Assembly: GCF_024814435.1 (NCBI RefSeq)
Contig: NZ_JANUXY010000003.1
Location: forward strand, 178,874 to 242,873
Reading direction: 5' to 3'
Length of the DNA: 64,000 bases
Source of the DNA: Staphylococcus americanisciuri
GTDB taxonomy: Bacteria; Bacillota; Bacilli; Staphylococcales; Staphylococcaceae
The notes beneath the pieces are model-generated. The model saw only the letters and a list, made by a program, of their open reading frames with translations, did not search any database and was not told the origin of the DNA. A program made the position numbers and the translations under genes. Shown here one piece after another: positions 37,333 to 46,407 of the stretch (the stretch's first letter is position 1; the number at the start of each line of letters is the position of its first letter).

Positions 37333-38403
37333 TTAAACTTCCTCATTCGCAGTAAATCGATAAATGTCTGGTTTGTACAGTTTAAGTACTTTGCAGAATA
37401 ATGTATTGACGATGAAGCCAACAATTAATGGAATAATGATAAAGACAAACCCTGCCAATAATACATTCGTCAGTGTATCATGCGGTAAAAATTCCAATGA
37501 CTTGATTGGGCCAACCAATCCTACAATACCAAACCCTGCTGTTTCCTTCGTTCCTTGGATACCAACAAGCGCACCTACTGCACCCGTTATACCAGCTGTC
37601 AGTCCTATAGGTAATAACAGAATAGGATAGCGAATAATATTAGGCATCATCATCTTCATACCACCCAAAATAATAGCAATAGGCACACCCAACTTATTCA
37701 CACGCAATGTCCCAATAAACAATACAACTGCCGCTGCAGCAACACCAATCGCTGCCGCACCTGCTGCCAATCCTGAAATACCAATCGCTAGACCAACAGC
37801 AATCGTTGATACAGGAGAGACGATAATAAAAGAGAACAGAATGGCAATTAAGATGCACATAAGCACAGGTTGTAGTGTCGTCAATGTATTTACTAAGTTA
37901 CCAATCGCCAAAGTAATCTTACTCACATAAGGTAACGTCAATGTACCAATAAGACCTGGAACACCCCCGACAATAATCGGCAACAATATAATCGTCAAAC
38001 TACCCAAACGACCTTTTAAAGCAAAGACCATCAACACTGCTATAGAAGCTGTTAGCATTGTATTAATTAAGTCACCAATCCCAACAATTTGCCAGCCTGT
38101 TTCGGTTGCTTGTGCCGCTCCTGAACCCACATAAGCTGCTGCACCAACAATCGCTGTTTCCATTGGATTAAGCTTAAATTGAAATGCGATTAGGACTCCT
38201 ACCATTAATGGCAAGGCAAACTGTATTCCTAGTACGACATGATGCAATGTACCAAAAAATGCAATATCCTTGCCTAAGTATTGAAATAGTCCACCTAACA
38301 CCGCATTCGGAATAAGACCTACGACGATGGCAACTGCCAAACCATTTAATACATTAAACGTAAATTTCTTGAATGTCATTTTTTCATTTGTTTTACCTTC
38401 CAT
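37333..38403 (-). CDS. PfoR-type membrane protein (PTS EIIC-like), second copy
   Basis: 356 residues, about ten hydrophobic segments, very rich in Gly, Ala and Ile. VVSPVSTIAVGLAIGISGLAAGAAAIGVAAA and GVPIAIILGGMKMMMPNII are typical of PTS_EIIC_2/PfoR proteins. It is a distant paralogue of the protein upstream of sdaAB. No EIIA or EIIB domain is present or nearby, so sugar phosphorylation is doubtful; the substrate is unknown. GGAGGCG precedes the ATG. It converges on pflA. Confidence 0.82.
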   Translation of the reverse strand: MEGKTNEKMTFKKFTFNVLNGLAVAIVVGLIPNAVLGGLFQYLGKDIAFFGTLHHVVLGIQFALPLMVGVLIAFQFKLNPMETAIVGAAAYVGSGAAQATETGWQIVGIGDLINTMLTASIAVLMVFALKGRLGSLTIILLPIIVGGVPGLIGTLTLPYVSKITLAIGNLVNTLTTLQPVLMCILIAILFSFIIVSPVSTIAVGLAIGISGLAAGAAAIGVAAAAVVLFIGTLRVNKLGVPIAIILGGMKMMMPNIIRYPILLLPIGLTAGITGAVGALVGIQGTKETAGFGIVGLVGPIKSLEFLPHDTLTNVLLAGFVFIIIPLIVGFIVNTLFCKVLKLYKPDIYRFTANEEV

Positions 38404-39034
38404 AAATACGCCTCCCTAATTTTTTACTTATCGTTATTATACGCTATTCATCGCTATTTTTTACGATTATTTTGACAAAACAAATATTTATTTCTGAATT
38501 TCACGCAGTAATTTTTTAATTACGATTTATTGTTCAAGAAAAGGCTGCGCTATTAAACCAATGATTTTCAAATGCCAATGGAAGCATACTGTATATAATT
38601 TTTAGAAACACACGCACATGTGTAACTTGAAAACCATGTACGCTCCAAAAAGTAAGTATGTTTAGATTTTGAACACGCGTTGTTAATGATATTGGCAGTA
38701 GCTGATTGAAATGTGTATGTGCTGAACAAACTCTCCACACTTCTATTGAGTCTTGTCAGGGCACTATCTAAAATATATCCTGAGAGGGCAATTATTTGAA
38801 TAACGCATTGATGAAAGACTTTTTTAGATTACGCACACAAGCAATGTTTTACATCGAAATTTAAACATTTCAACCAATTAGAACAAGAATTCATCATTAT
38901 ATTGATTTTTATAATAACGAAAAAATTAAAGGTTCGTCTCCTAAAAAAACTTAGAAAACAAACCTTTAATGTAATATACTAAAGTACAGCTTTTGGGTGC
39001 ACCTCATTTTTTCTTTTACAGGTACGATTTTTTA
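38404..39034. other. intergenic region with insertion-sequence debris
   Basis: 631 bases. Holds the IS3-family remnant and an imperfect AAAGGTT/AACCTTT inverted repeat at its end. The stretch 38530-38740 reads as unbroken codons on the minus strand, but I cannot match it to a family. Confidence 0.6.
38770..38985 (+). mobile_element. IS3-family (IS150 group) transposase remnant, C-terminal end
   Basis: In the plus frame containing ATG 38811 the DNA reads EGNYLNNALMKDFFRLRTQAMFYIEI and then stops. This is the SRxGNxxDNAxMExFFxxLKxExFY block of IS3/IS150 orfB transposases, containing the last part of the DDE domain. In a second frame HYIDFYNNEKIKGSSPKK follows (from 38895), the standard IS3 C-terminus. 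Several stops and at least one frameshift separate the pieces, so it is dead. Confidence 0.78.
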
Positions 39035-39589
39035 TCATGTAGCCCCACCAGAAGCAGCTGCATTTTGTGTCATTTCATGATATTCAAATGCCACATGGAA
39101 TAAGAGAATCAGTAACATTGCTGGATAAGATTCAGGATTTAAAGAGAGTGTATGTTCCGTTCTGATTTTAAAGTAACTTGATTTTGACTTCAGCACTTCA
39201 ACATCACGTTCATCTGTTACCGTCATGCTATGTGATAAGACGCCCATCTGCCACGACAATGTTTCCCCTTGTGATGGGATATAACATAATCTTTGACGCC
39301 AAAAACTCATCTTCACTTTAAATTCACCAATTAATTGGTGATTATGATACACTTCCCAAATAGGACAGAAGTACGAACGGAATGATTTTTGACGATGAAC
39401 GTAATAAAGGTCTTTCCCATCTGTAACTTCATACTCTTGCTTTATCGAACTTAAAAACTTCTTTACATTACGTGCATTCTTTTTATGTAATACACGTAAC
39501 ATCATCACATGCTCACCTTGTTCGTTATAAATAGGCATCTCTTTCGATGATGCATCCCAAAAATTGTCCTTATAATGATACGTCTTCAT
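39035..39589 (-). CDS. uncharacterised protein, possibly tubby/LURP-one-like
   Basis: 184 residues from ATG 39589, chosen because AGAGGTG lies six bases upstream. It is rich in aromatic and basic residues with an alternating beta-type pattern (YYVHRQKSFRSYFCPIWEVYHNHQLIGEFKVKM), which recalls tubby C-terminal-like/LURP-one proteins of Firmicutes; this is only a resemblance. The C-terminus holds one hydrophobic stretch (PAMLLILLFHVAFEY). It is coupled to the end of glxK, within a few bases. Confidence 0.75.
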   Translation of the reverse strand: MKTYHYKDNFWDASSKEMPIYNEQGEHVMMLRVLHKKNARNVKKFLSSIKQEYEVTDGKDLYYVHRQKSFRSYFCPIWEVYHNHQLIGEFKVKMSFWRQRLCYIPSQGETLSWQMGVLSHSMTVTDERDVEVLKSKSSYFKIRTEHTLSLNPESYPAMLLILLFHVAFEYHEMTQNAAASGGAT

Positions 39590-39594
39590 AACCA

Positions 39595-40740
39595 TCACCT
39601 CTTACTTGTTATTTGATAAAAACGCGCCATATTTTCTGACCATCTCGTTAGCGCATCCTGTCCTTGTGCAAGCGCTTCTGCTAATGACATCGGTCCAGAT
39701 GACAAACTGTAAACCGCATCGATACCATGATCGAATACTGCCTCATAACCGTCACCGATCGTTCCTGCCACCGCAATGACCGGCTTATGATAATGTTTCG
39801 CCGCCTGAGCTACACCCACAGGCGTCTTACCGAATGCCGTCTGCCCGTCAATGCGTCCCTCACCTGTCACGACCAAATCACAATTTAACGCATAGTGTTG
39901 AAAGTTCGTCACATCTAGCACAATATCAACACCGCTACGTAATGTGACAGGTAAGCATGCCAATAATGCCGTTCCCAAACCTCCCGCAGCACCTGCTCCC
40001 GGTATCATTGCAACATCTTTTCCTACATCACGTTGGATCATTGCATGATAGTGTGTCAGTGCTTGCTCGAGTATTGGGAACATTTCTTCGGTTACCCCCT
40101 TTTGCGCACCATAAACTGCTGTTGCACCCGATGACCCGAGTAACGGATTCGTCACGTCACATGCAACCTCAATGTCAATTTGCGCTAAACGGGGATCTAG
40201 ATGCGTCATATCAATGTAGGCAAGCTGTTGTAACGCCGCACCACCGAATGGCAACTCATGCCCTTGTGCATCACATAACTTAACCCCCAGTGCTTGTAAA
40301 AAACCCGCACCACCATCATTCGTTGCGCTACCACCAATGCCGATAATCAAACGAGTTACGCCACGATCCAATGCATCACGTACAAGCTCTCCCGTACCAT
40401 ATGTAGTGGCTACAAGCGGATTTAATGTTTCAGGAGTCAGTAAATTCAACCCCGACGCTGCTGCCATTTCAATAATTGCCGTTGTTCCACCAAATGCCAA
40501 GCTGTACGCAGCATCTACGCTTTCTCCTAATGGACCTGTTACTGTTGTAGTAATCCACGTCCCATGTAACGCATCATGTAAAGATTGTGTAGTTCCTTCA
40601 CCACCATCTGCCATGGGCACTTTATGATAAGACCAAGTATCTCCCATAACCGAACGCCAGCCACATTCAATAGCTTCCGCCGCTTCCATCGCTGTCATAC
40701 AACCTTTAAATGAATCAGGTGCAATTAATAATCGTTTCAT
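39595..40740 (-). CDS. glxK: glycerate kinase
   Basis: 381 residues. The N-terminus (LLIAPDSFKGCMTAMEAAEAI) and PMADGGEGTTQSL, with IGIGGSATNDGGAGFLQALG in the middle, are signatures of the glycerate kinase GlxK/GarK family. It phosphorylates glycerate, feeding it into lower glycolysis. Size matches the family. The downstream uncharacterised gene overlaps its stop region. Confidence 0.95.
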   Translation of the reverse strand: MKRLLIAPDSFKGCMTAMEAAEAIECGWRSVMGDTWSYHKVPMADGGEGTTQSLHDALHGTWITTTVTGPLGESVDAAYSLAFGGTTAIIEMAAASGLNLLTPETLNPLVATTYGTGELVRDALDRGVTRLIIGIGGSATNDGGAGFLQALGVKLCDAQGHELPFGGAALQQLAYIDMTHLDPRLAQIDIEVACDVTNPLLGSSGATAVYGAQKGVTEEMFPILEQALTHYHAMIQRDVGKDVAMIPGAGAAGGLGTALLACLPVTLRSGVDIVLDVTNFQHYALNCDLVVTGEGRIDGQTAFGKTPVGVAQAAKHYHKPVIAVAGTIGDGYEAVFDHGIDAVYSLSSGPMSLAEALAQGQDALTRWSENMARFYQITSKR

Positions 40741-41137
40741 AAGCCAACACCTCTTTGTTGTTTATTACTTTAATTATATCGTTGAAAATTATAAATTACA
40801 GTTAATTTGTATATGAAAAACTTTTATCGCTTATATGCATCTAGATTTGATAGTTGTTGATTCACATAACATGCATATTTTGACAATCAAGACAAACATA
40901 GTTAGAGCTCGAAGGAATTGAACATCATTGTAAGTACTATTAACGATAGCTAAGCGAAACAGTATAAACTTTTACTAACGTATAAAGTTTCTGTAGTACA
41001 CCAAAAATTTACCAAAGTACAAAAACCTATCAAAAATGCAGCTTCTTTCATAAGTTTAAGATTTATTATCTCCTTGCTCCATCACATATTAAAACGTTAT
41101 ACATACAAAATGTAATATTTTACAACAATTGCTAATA
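40741..41137. other. intergenic region upstream of glxK
   Basis: About 400 AT-rich bases between glxK (reading away) and the srtA terminator. I see no gene or recognisable element. Confidence 0.5.
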
Positions 41138-41177
41138 AAAAAGACTTATGAACACGTTAATGCTCACAAGTCTTGAC
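41138..41177 (-). terminator. srtA terminator
   Basis: Minus strand: AAGACTTGTGAG pairs with GTTCATAAGTCTT, followed by TTTTT. Confidence 0.8.
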
Positions 41178-41183
41178 TATTCA

Positions 41184-41768
41184 TTATGCTGCTTCAGCGA
41201 CGTAAATACTACGTTTCAACCATTGACCTGTGTTCGAATCATAGTCATCACATGTAATCAATGTAAGCTGGTCTTTATCTTTTTTCATCTCATCTAATAC
41301 TTGCACTTCGCTTGGATCTACATTTTTAATCGATGTAATCTTATATTTTCTTACATCTTTACCAACAGTAAATGTTACTTCATCACCTTTTTTAGCTTTA
41401 TGTAAGTCTGTAAACTGATTGTATAAACTATAATCCGTATGTCCTGCGATAGCAATGTTTTGATCAGACAACGATTCGTCTTCCTCAGCAAATGCCACGC
41501 CACGACTTAACTGTTCTCTTGTAGCCGGTCCAGGATATACCGCTTCTTTAATATTTACAGATGGCACACGCAGCACACCCACCACTTTTGACTTATCTTT
41601 CGGTATTTCTTGAGTCACTTCTTTTTTAGACTCATACTGTTCAATCTTTTGATCTGTCTCACGCTGCGCAAAATAACTATCAATCTTTGGCTTAAACACT
41701 AAATATAGGCCACCAAGAATTAACACCAATCCAATGAATGGAATTAAAAATTTTTTCACTTGCTCCAT
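41184..41768 (-). CDS. srtA: sortase A (class A housekeeping sortase)
   Basis: 194 residues from ATG 41768, which has GAGGA seven bases upstream; the longer in-frame extension is not supported. An N-terminal membrane anchor (about 6-25) is followed by the beta-barrel with catalytic H110 (AGHTDYS), C173 (LITCDDY) and R186 (WLKRSIY). It cleaves LPXTG proteins between Thr and Gly and links them to lipid II. Three substrates are encoded in this window (LPNTG at 3.7 kb, LPATG at 14.9 kb, LPETG at 63.2 kb). Confidence 0.97.
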   Translation of the reverse strand: MEQVKKFLIPFIGLVLILGGLYLVFKPKIDSYFAQRETDQKIEQYESKKEVTQEIPKDKSKVVGVLRVPSVNIKEAVYPGPATREQLSRGVAFAEEDESLSDQNIAIAGHTDYSLYNQFTDLHKAKKGDEVTFTVGKDVRKYKITSIKNVDPSEVQVLDEMKKDKDQLTLITCDDYDSNTGQWLKRSIYVAEAA

Positions 41769-41996
41769 GATTTTTCCTCTTCCGTTCTTTAATATGTAGC
41801 ACCATTCTACCATACAATATGTAAAATACCTATATAAATAAGCCTTGCACAATATATAAGAAAAGAAGGCAAGCCTTGTCGAAAAGCTCTACTCAAATAA
41901 TAATAACAGCAATCTCAACTTTATCAGGCTTTGTAGCGCTTCCTAATCATATTATTTTAATTCGTCAAATGGGCTTTCACCGTCAAGTTATTACCC

Positions 41997-42011
41997 ATGC
42001 CGGGCGCACCA
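41997..42011 (+). repeat. shared intergenic motif, copy 2
   Basis: ATGCCGGGCGCACCA is identical to 14620-14634. The 12 bases before it also agree at about eight positions, and both copies run straight into an A-tract and terminator hairpin. Confidence 0.6.
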
Positions 42012-42044
42012 AAAAAAGCTAGGACATTGCACGTATCCTAGCTC
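42011..42044 (-). terminator. terminator of the MFS transporter gene
   Basis: Minus strand: AGCTAGGA pairs with TCCTAGCT, followed by seven T. Confidence 0.88.
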
Positions 42045-42055
42045 TTACATCTCTA

Positions 42056-43327
42056 TTATGCTTTTGATTCGTCTTTGATTAATGGCTCGTCAGGTTTAAC
42101 GAAGAACCATAATACAATCGCAATTACAACTAAAATTAACATTAAGCGTAAAGTTGTTGACCAACCTATCATCGTTGCAAGGTAACCTGCAAGGATTGGA
42201 CTTAACATCGCACCGATATTACCCCATAAGTTCATCCAACCTGATACTGTACCTGCAAAGTTACGTCCTAAATCTGTCGCAGATGCCCAGCTCATAACCA
42301 TTGATAAGCCGATACCACTTAAACAGAATGACATCCAGAAAATGTTCATTGTTAGTGTTTGTGCTGATACGGCAAAGTTCAATGCAATACCGAACACAAC
42401 GAAACCTACAATAGCGATAGATGCACGTGCGATGAAACGTGATTTTCCAGAACTTAAAATCTTGTCTGAAATTGCGCCACCTAACATGATTACGATGAAC
42501 ATCATAAACCATGGAATCCCAGCGATTTTACTCATTGTTAAGTTATCAATATGGAATGTCTCCATCAAGTATGATGGTAACCATATTAAAAATAGTGTAA
42601 TCGCAAACTGTACAATAAAGTATTGTGCTGCAATGGCATAAAAACTGAAACGGCTGAAGAAGATACCCCATGGCGCTGATGATTTTTCTGTTGAAACCAC
42701 ATCGCGATTCTCCATAATAAATTGTTTCTCTGCTTCATTGACCATTTTGTGGTGTTCAGGTAAGTCTTTCGCAATAATGATCCATAACAATGCAATCATA
42801 AAACCAATCGCACCGAAAATATAGAATACTGCTTGCCAGCCAAATGTATTATAAATAGCAACTGTAATGAATGGTGCTAATACTGGTCCAAAATATGATC
42901 CAGCTAATAACGCACTTGATGCACGCCCTTTTTCATTTTTGCTAAACCAATGTGTATTAAATACTGCATGTGACGGATACATCGGTGCTTCCCCAACACC
43001 GAATAAGAAACGTACTAAGTACAGTAAGCCGTGGTTTTTCACTAATCCAGTTAAGATTGTGAAAGCACTCCACCAAACTAATGCAATCGAAATCATTTTC
43101 TTAGGTCCAAACTTCTCTGCCAAGAAACCTGCAGGCACTTGCATAAGTGCGTATCCTAGTGAGAAGAACGACGCTAAAAATCCGAATTGCGTCTTTGTTA
43201 AATGTAAATCTTCCATCATTGGTACTGCGATATATGAGATGTTTGCTCTGTCCATATATGCAATAACCCCGATCAAGAAGAAAATCCCTGCAAACATCCA
43301 ACGGACATTTGTTCTTTTCTTGCTCAT
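42056..43327 (-). CDS. MFS transporter, anion:cation symporter (ACS) type
   Basis: 423 residues, 12 membrane segments. The N-terminal signature DRANISYIAVPMMEDLHLT (about 26-44) and SLGYALMQVPAGFLAEKFGPKK (about 56-77) are typical of ACS transporters for hexuronates, glucarate, phthalate or related acids. FGVGEAPMYPSHAVFNTHWF is the family's TM4-5 stretch. The substrate cannot be fixed; the nearby glycerate kinase makes glycerate or a sugar acid plausible (inference). A cre site upstream indicates CcpA repression. Confidence 0.88.
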   Translation of the reverse strand: MSKKRTNVRWMFAGIFFLIGVIAYMDRANISYIAVPMMEDLHLTKTQFGFLASFFSLGYALMQVPAGFLAEKFGPKKMISIALVWWSAFTILTGLVKNHGLLYLVRFLFGVGEAPMYPSHAVFNTHWFSKNEKGRASSALLAGSYFGPVLAPFITVAIYNTFGWQAVFYIFGAIGFMIALLWIIIAKDLPEHHKMVNEAEKQFIMENRDVVSTEKSSAPWGIFFSRFSFYAIAAQYFIVQFAITLFLIWLPSYLMETFHIDNLTMSKIAGIPWFMMFIVIMLGGAISDKILSSGKSRFIARASIAIVGFVVFGIALNFAVSAQTLTMNIFWMSFCLSGIGLSMVMSWASATDLGRNFAGTVSGWMNLWGNIGAMLSPILAGYLATMIGWSTTLRLMLILVVIAIVLWFFVKPDEPLIKDESKA

Positions 43328-43396
43328 TATTTTGCCCCCGCTTTCATTAGGTCATCTGATGACCATTAAAATTAGCAATTTGAATATACCACAGGT

Positions 43397-43411
43397 GGAA
43401 AACGTTTACAA
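43397..43411 (-). promoter_or_regulatory. cre site upstream of the MFS transporter gene
   Basis: Minus strand TTGTAAACGTTTTCC matches WTGNAANCGNWNNCW except at the last position. Confidence 0.7.
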
Positions 43412-43744
43412 GAAAATTTTTAACGTTTAAATACAAATATTTATTTGTGCATTTTATCACAATTAAAATAGTGTCATCATAATCTTTTATCATTTTTAAA
43501 AGTCAAATAGTGTAATGAACTCTTATGTTTAATTACTATTTTATAATAGTAATTACTTTGATAATATACATAGATGCCGCCTTTTAGGAATGAGAGATCA
43601 CTTCATGGTGATACAGAAATTCCATTTACCAATGCTACTTGTTTTCTAAATATTTCTCTTCATCTCTCGTGAAAGTTAATAAAATTTCTACCATTCATAA
43701 ATGTTGTTAATTAACGTCTTGTGTATAATATGGTTTAATAGAAT
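43412..43744. other. divergent intergenic region upstream of fbp
   Basis: About 330 AT-rich bases. Nothing beyond promoters is expected here and no other element is seen. Confidence 0.5.
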
Positions 43745-43759
43745 ATGGAAGCGCTTAAA
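43745..43759 (+). promoter_or_regulatory. cre-like site upstream of fbp
   Basis: ATGGAAGCGCTTAAA matches the CcpA consensus with one mismatch, 35 bases before the fbp start. Confidence 0.55.
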
Positions 43760-43793
43760 AATAAAAATATGACTTATAAGAGGTGGCAATTCA

Positions 43794-45749
43794 ATGCATT
43801 CAGCAAAAGAAACAGAGCTTAAGAGACAGTACCTTGACTTGCTCGCTGAAAAATACGATTCAGAAGAAAAAGTGGCAACAGAGCTGATTAGTTTGGCGTC
43901 AATTTTGGAGTTACCTAAAGGGACTGAGCATTTTGTCAGTGACTTACACGGCGAATATCACGCCTTCCAACACGTATTGCGTAATGGTTCTGGTAATATC
44001 CAATCTAAAATTCATGATATTTTTGACAATCGCCTCTCTGAAGAGGATATTAATGAATTGATTGCCTTAGTATATTATCCAGAAGACAAAATTAAACTCA
44101 TCAAATCAAACTTTGACTCAAAAGACACACGCAATCAATGGTATGAAGATACAATTAAGCAATTATTAGAATTAGTTACTTACACATCATCGAAGTATAC
44201 ACGATCAAAGTTAAGAAAAGCTTTACCTGAGCAGTATGTGTTTATCATTGAAGAATTGCTGTATAAATCGAATCGCTACAACAACAAAAGCGACTATTAT
44301 TCTACAATTATTCGTCAAATAATTGATCTGAATCAGGCCGACAAGCTAATTACGGGCTTATCAAATACAATTCAACGTTTAGTTGTCGATCACTTACATG
44401 TTGTCGGTGATATCTATGATCGTGGCCCACATCCTGATAAAATTATTGACACTTTGATCGATTATCATTCTGTCGATATCCAATGGGGCAACCACGATGC
44501 GCTATGGATGGGTGCTTACTCGGGTTCTAAAGTCTGTCTCGCCAACTTACTACGCATTTGTGCCCGTTACGATAACTTAGATATTATTGAAGATGCTTAT
44601 GGCATTAATTTACGTCCGTTATTGACATTGGCAGAGAAATATTATGATGATAATCCTGCTTTTCGTCCAAAGAAACATCCAGAGAAGGCTCCTTCTCCAT
44701 TAGAACAACTTCAAATCACAAAAATCCATCAGGCAATTGCGATGATTCAATTCAAACTCGAAGCACCCATTATTAAACGCCGCCCAGAGTTCGATATGGA
44801 TGCGCGTCTATTATTAGATCGCGTTAATTACCGTGAAAAAACACTCGAAATCAACGGAACTGTTTATCCATTAGAAAATACGTGTTTCAAAACGGTTGAT
44901 CCAAGAAACCCTACTGCTTTACTGGAAGAAGAACAAGAAGTCATCGATCGACTACTCATCGCATTCCAAGAATCTGAAAAACTACGTCGTCATATAGATT
45001 TCTTAATGAAAAAAGGCACTTTATATTTACGCTATAATGGTAACCTACTCATCCATGGCTGTATTCCTGTTGATGAAACAGGCGCAATGGAAGGCATGGT
45101 AATTGATGGAGAGTATGCTTCCGGACGTGCATTAGTAGATGCTTTTGAAGAACATGTTCGTCACGCATATGAACATTTAGATGAACAAGATGATATATCA
45201 ACAGACTTAGTATGGTATTTATGGACGGGTAAATACTCATCTTTATTTGGAAAACGTGCGATGACTACTTTTGAACGCTATTTCATTAAAGATAAAGCAA
45301 CGCATAAAGAAGAGAAAAATCCATACTACCATCTACGTGAACAAGAATCTTATGTAAAAGCTATGCTTAAAGAGTTTGACATGGATCCAGAACAAGGGCG
45401 TATTATTAATGGTCATACACCTGTCAAAGAACGCGATGGTGAAGATCCTATTAAAGCCAATGGCAAGATGCTTGTTATTGACGGTGGATTTTCAAAAGCT
45501 TACCAGTCCACAACTGGTATCGCTGGTTATACTTTACTTTATAATTCATTTGGGATGCAGCTTGTAGCTCACCAAGAATTCAATTCTAAAGAAAACGTCT
45601 TAAAAACTGGTGAAGATGAATTGTCCATTCGCCGCGTGGTAGATGAAGAACTAGAACGCAAACTCATCAAAGATACCAATAAAGGAATGGAATTACAGAA
45701 AGAAATTGATATGCTCAAGGAACTCATGACTTATCGTTATATGAAGTAA
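43794..45749 (+). CDS. fbp: fructose-1,6-bisphosphatase, class III
   Basis: 651 residues. It belongs to the calcineurin-like metallophosphatase superfamily: [12 protein letters not shown] (about 47-58), [12 protein letters not shown] (about 203-214), [11 protein letters not shown] (about 230-240) and [13 protein letters not shown] (about 537-549) carry the metal ligands. It is the gluconeogenic phosphatase of staphylococci and bacilli. AGAGGTGG precedes the start. The cre-like element fits repression when glucose is present. Confidence 0.97.
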   Translation: MHSAKETELKRQYLDLLAEKYDSEEKVATELISLASILELPKGTEHFVSDLHGEYHAFQHVLRNGSGNIQSKIHDIFDNRLSEEDINELIALVYYPEDKIKLIKSNFDSKDTRNQWYEDTIKQLLELVTYTSSKYTRSKLRKALPEQYVFIIEELLYKSNRYNNKSDYYSTIIRQIIDLNQADKLITGLSNTIQRLVVDHLHVVGDIYDRGPHPDKIIDTLIDYHSVDIQWGNHDALWMGAYSGSKVCLANLLRICARYDNLDIIEDAYGINLRPLLTLAEKYYDDNPAFRPKKHPEKAPSPLEQLQITKIHQAIAMIQFKLEAPIIKRRPEFDMDARLLLDRVNYREKTLEINGTVYPLENTCFKTVDPRNPTALLEEEQEVIDRLLIAFQESEKLRRHIDFLMKKGTLYLRYNGNLLIHGCIPVDETGAMEGMVIDGEYASGRALVDAFEEHVRHAYEHLDEQDDISTDLVWYLWTGKYSSLFGKRAMTTFERYFIKDKATHKEEKNPYYHLREQESYVKAMLKEFDMDPEQGRIINGHTPVKERDGEDPIKANGKMLVIDGGFSKAYQSTTGIAGYTLLYNSFGMQLVAHQEFNSKENVLKTGEDELSIRRVVDEELERKLIKDTNKGMELQKEIDMLKELMTYRYMK

Positions 45750-46362
45750 TTAAAGTTTAAAAATGGCAGAGAGATTCACACAAAATAGCGTAAAACCAAA
45801 AGCTATTGTTAATGTGAACTTCTCATACGTCAAGGCAGCCTTATTGGAGCACTATAGAAGTATTTGCTAACGCATAATATTCTATAGTGCTCCTAAAATT
45901 TTAACGAAAGTCTAGGAGAGAAAATATTGCTTGTTGAATACTGACTATCTTCACATCTTTTTCTCACTTTGAATAAAATATCTATAATCCCCCCTTTTCT
46001 TTACTACACTTGTAACCCTTCCACACAAAAGCTATTATAAAATATCAAACAGCATCATCATCTATTCTATTTTTTGTTTCTTATTTAAAAACTTTATAAA
46101 TCATTTACTTTGAATTTCTTATTGTTTTTTGTTGTATTTTTTTAATTCGAGTAGATTTTTGTAAGCAAAAGATGTAAAATTTTATAGTGCGATTCTAAAC
46201 TATATCAATCGTACCATTTCATAAACAAACGTATGCTTGCTATTTTTATGTTATATATCTACTTAAAGTAATCATCTTAAAGGGCAATCACTATTTATCA
46301 TTATATGAAAATAGTGTGACAGAAATGATATTTTACATTTTATTTTAATTTGTACTATAATA
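45750..46362. other. intergenic region fbp / AGCS symporter
   Basis: About 610 AT-rich bases. The only clear structure is the hairpin at 45846-45893. No gene seen. Confidence 0.55.
45846..45893. terminator. perfect 14-bp hairpin downstream of fbp
   Basis: GGAGCACTATAGAA and TTCTATAGTGCTCC are exact reverse complements with a 20-base loop. The following bases are TAAAATTTT and not a clean T-run, so it may be a terminator or an RNA-stability element. Confidence 0.6.
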
Positions 46363-46377
46363 ACGAAAGCGTTTACT
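46363..46377 (+). promoter_or_regulatory. cre site upstream of the AGCS symporter gene
   Basis: ACGAAAGCGTTTACT matches the CcpA consensus with one mismatch. Confidence 0.65.
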
Positions 46378-46407
46378 TATGAAGTGAATATACTGGAGGG
46401 GTTATAT

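Noticed and set aside
38534..38740. 68-codon minus-strand frame in the gap before the IS3 relic
   Set aside because: It reads somewhat like protein but has no RBS and no recognised family; probably more debris. Not called as a gene.
41881..41996. coding-like stretch between srtA and the MFS gene (reads ISTLSGFVALPNHIILIRQ)
   Set aside because: Short, no start or RBS, no family recognised; kept only as context of the repeated 15-mer.
42867..43430. 187-codon open frame antisense to the MFS transporter gene
   Set aside because: Shadow of a membrane protein gene with low stop-codon density; no RBS and no family features.
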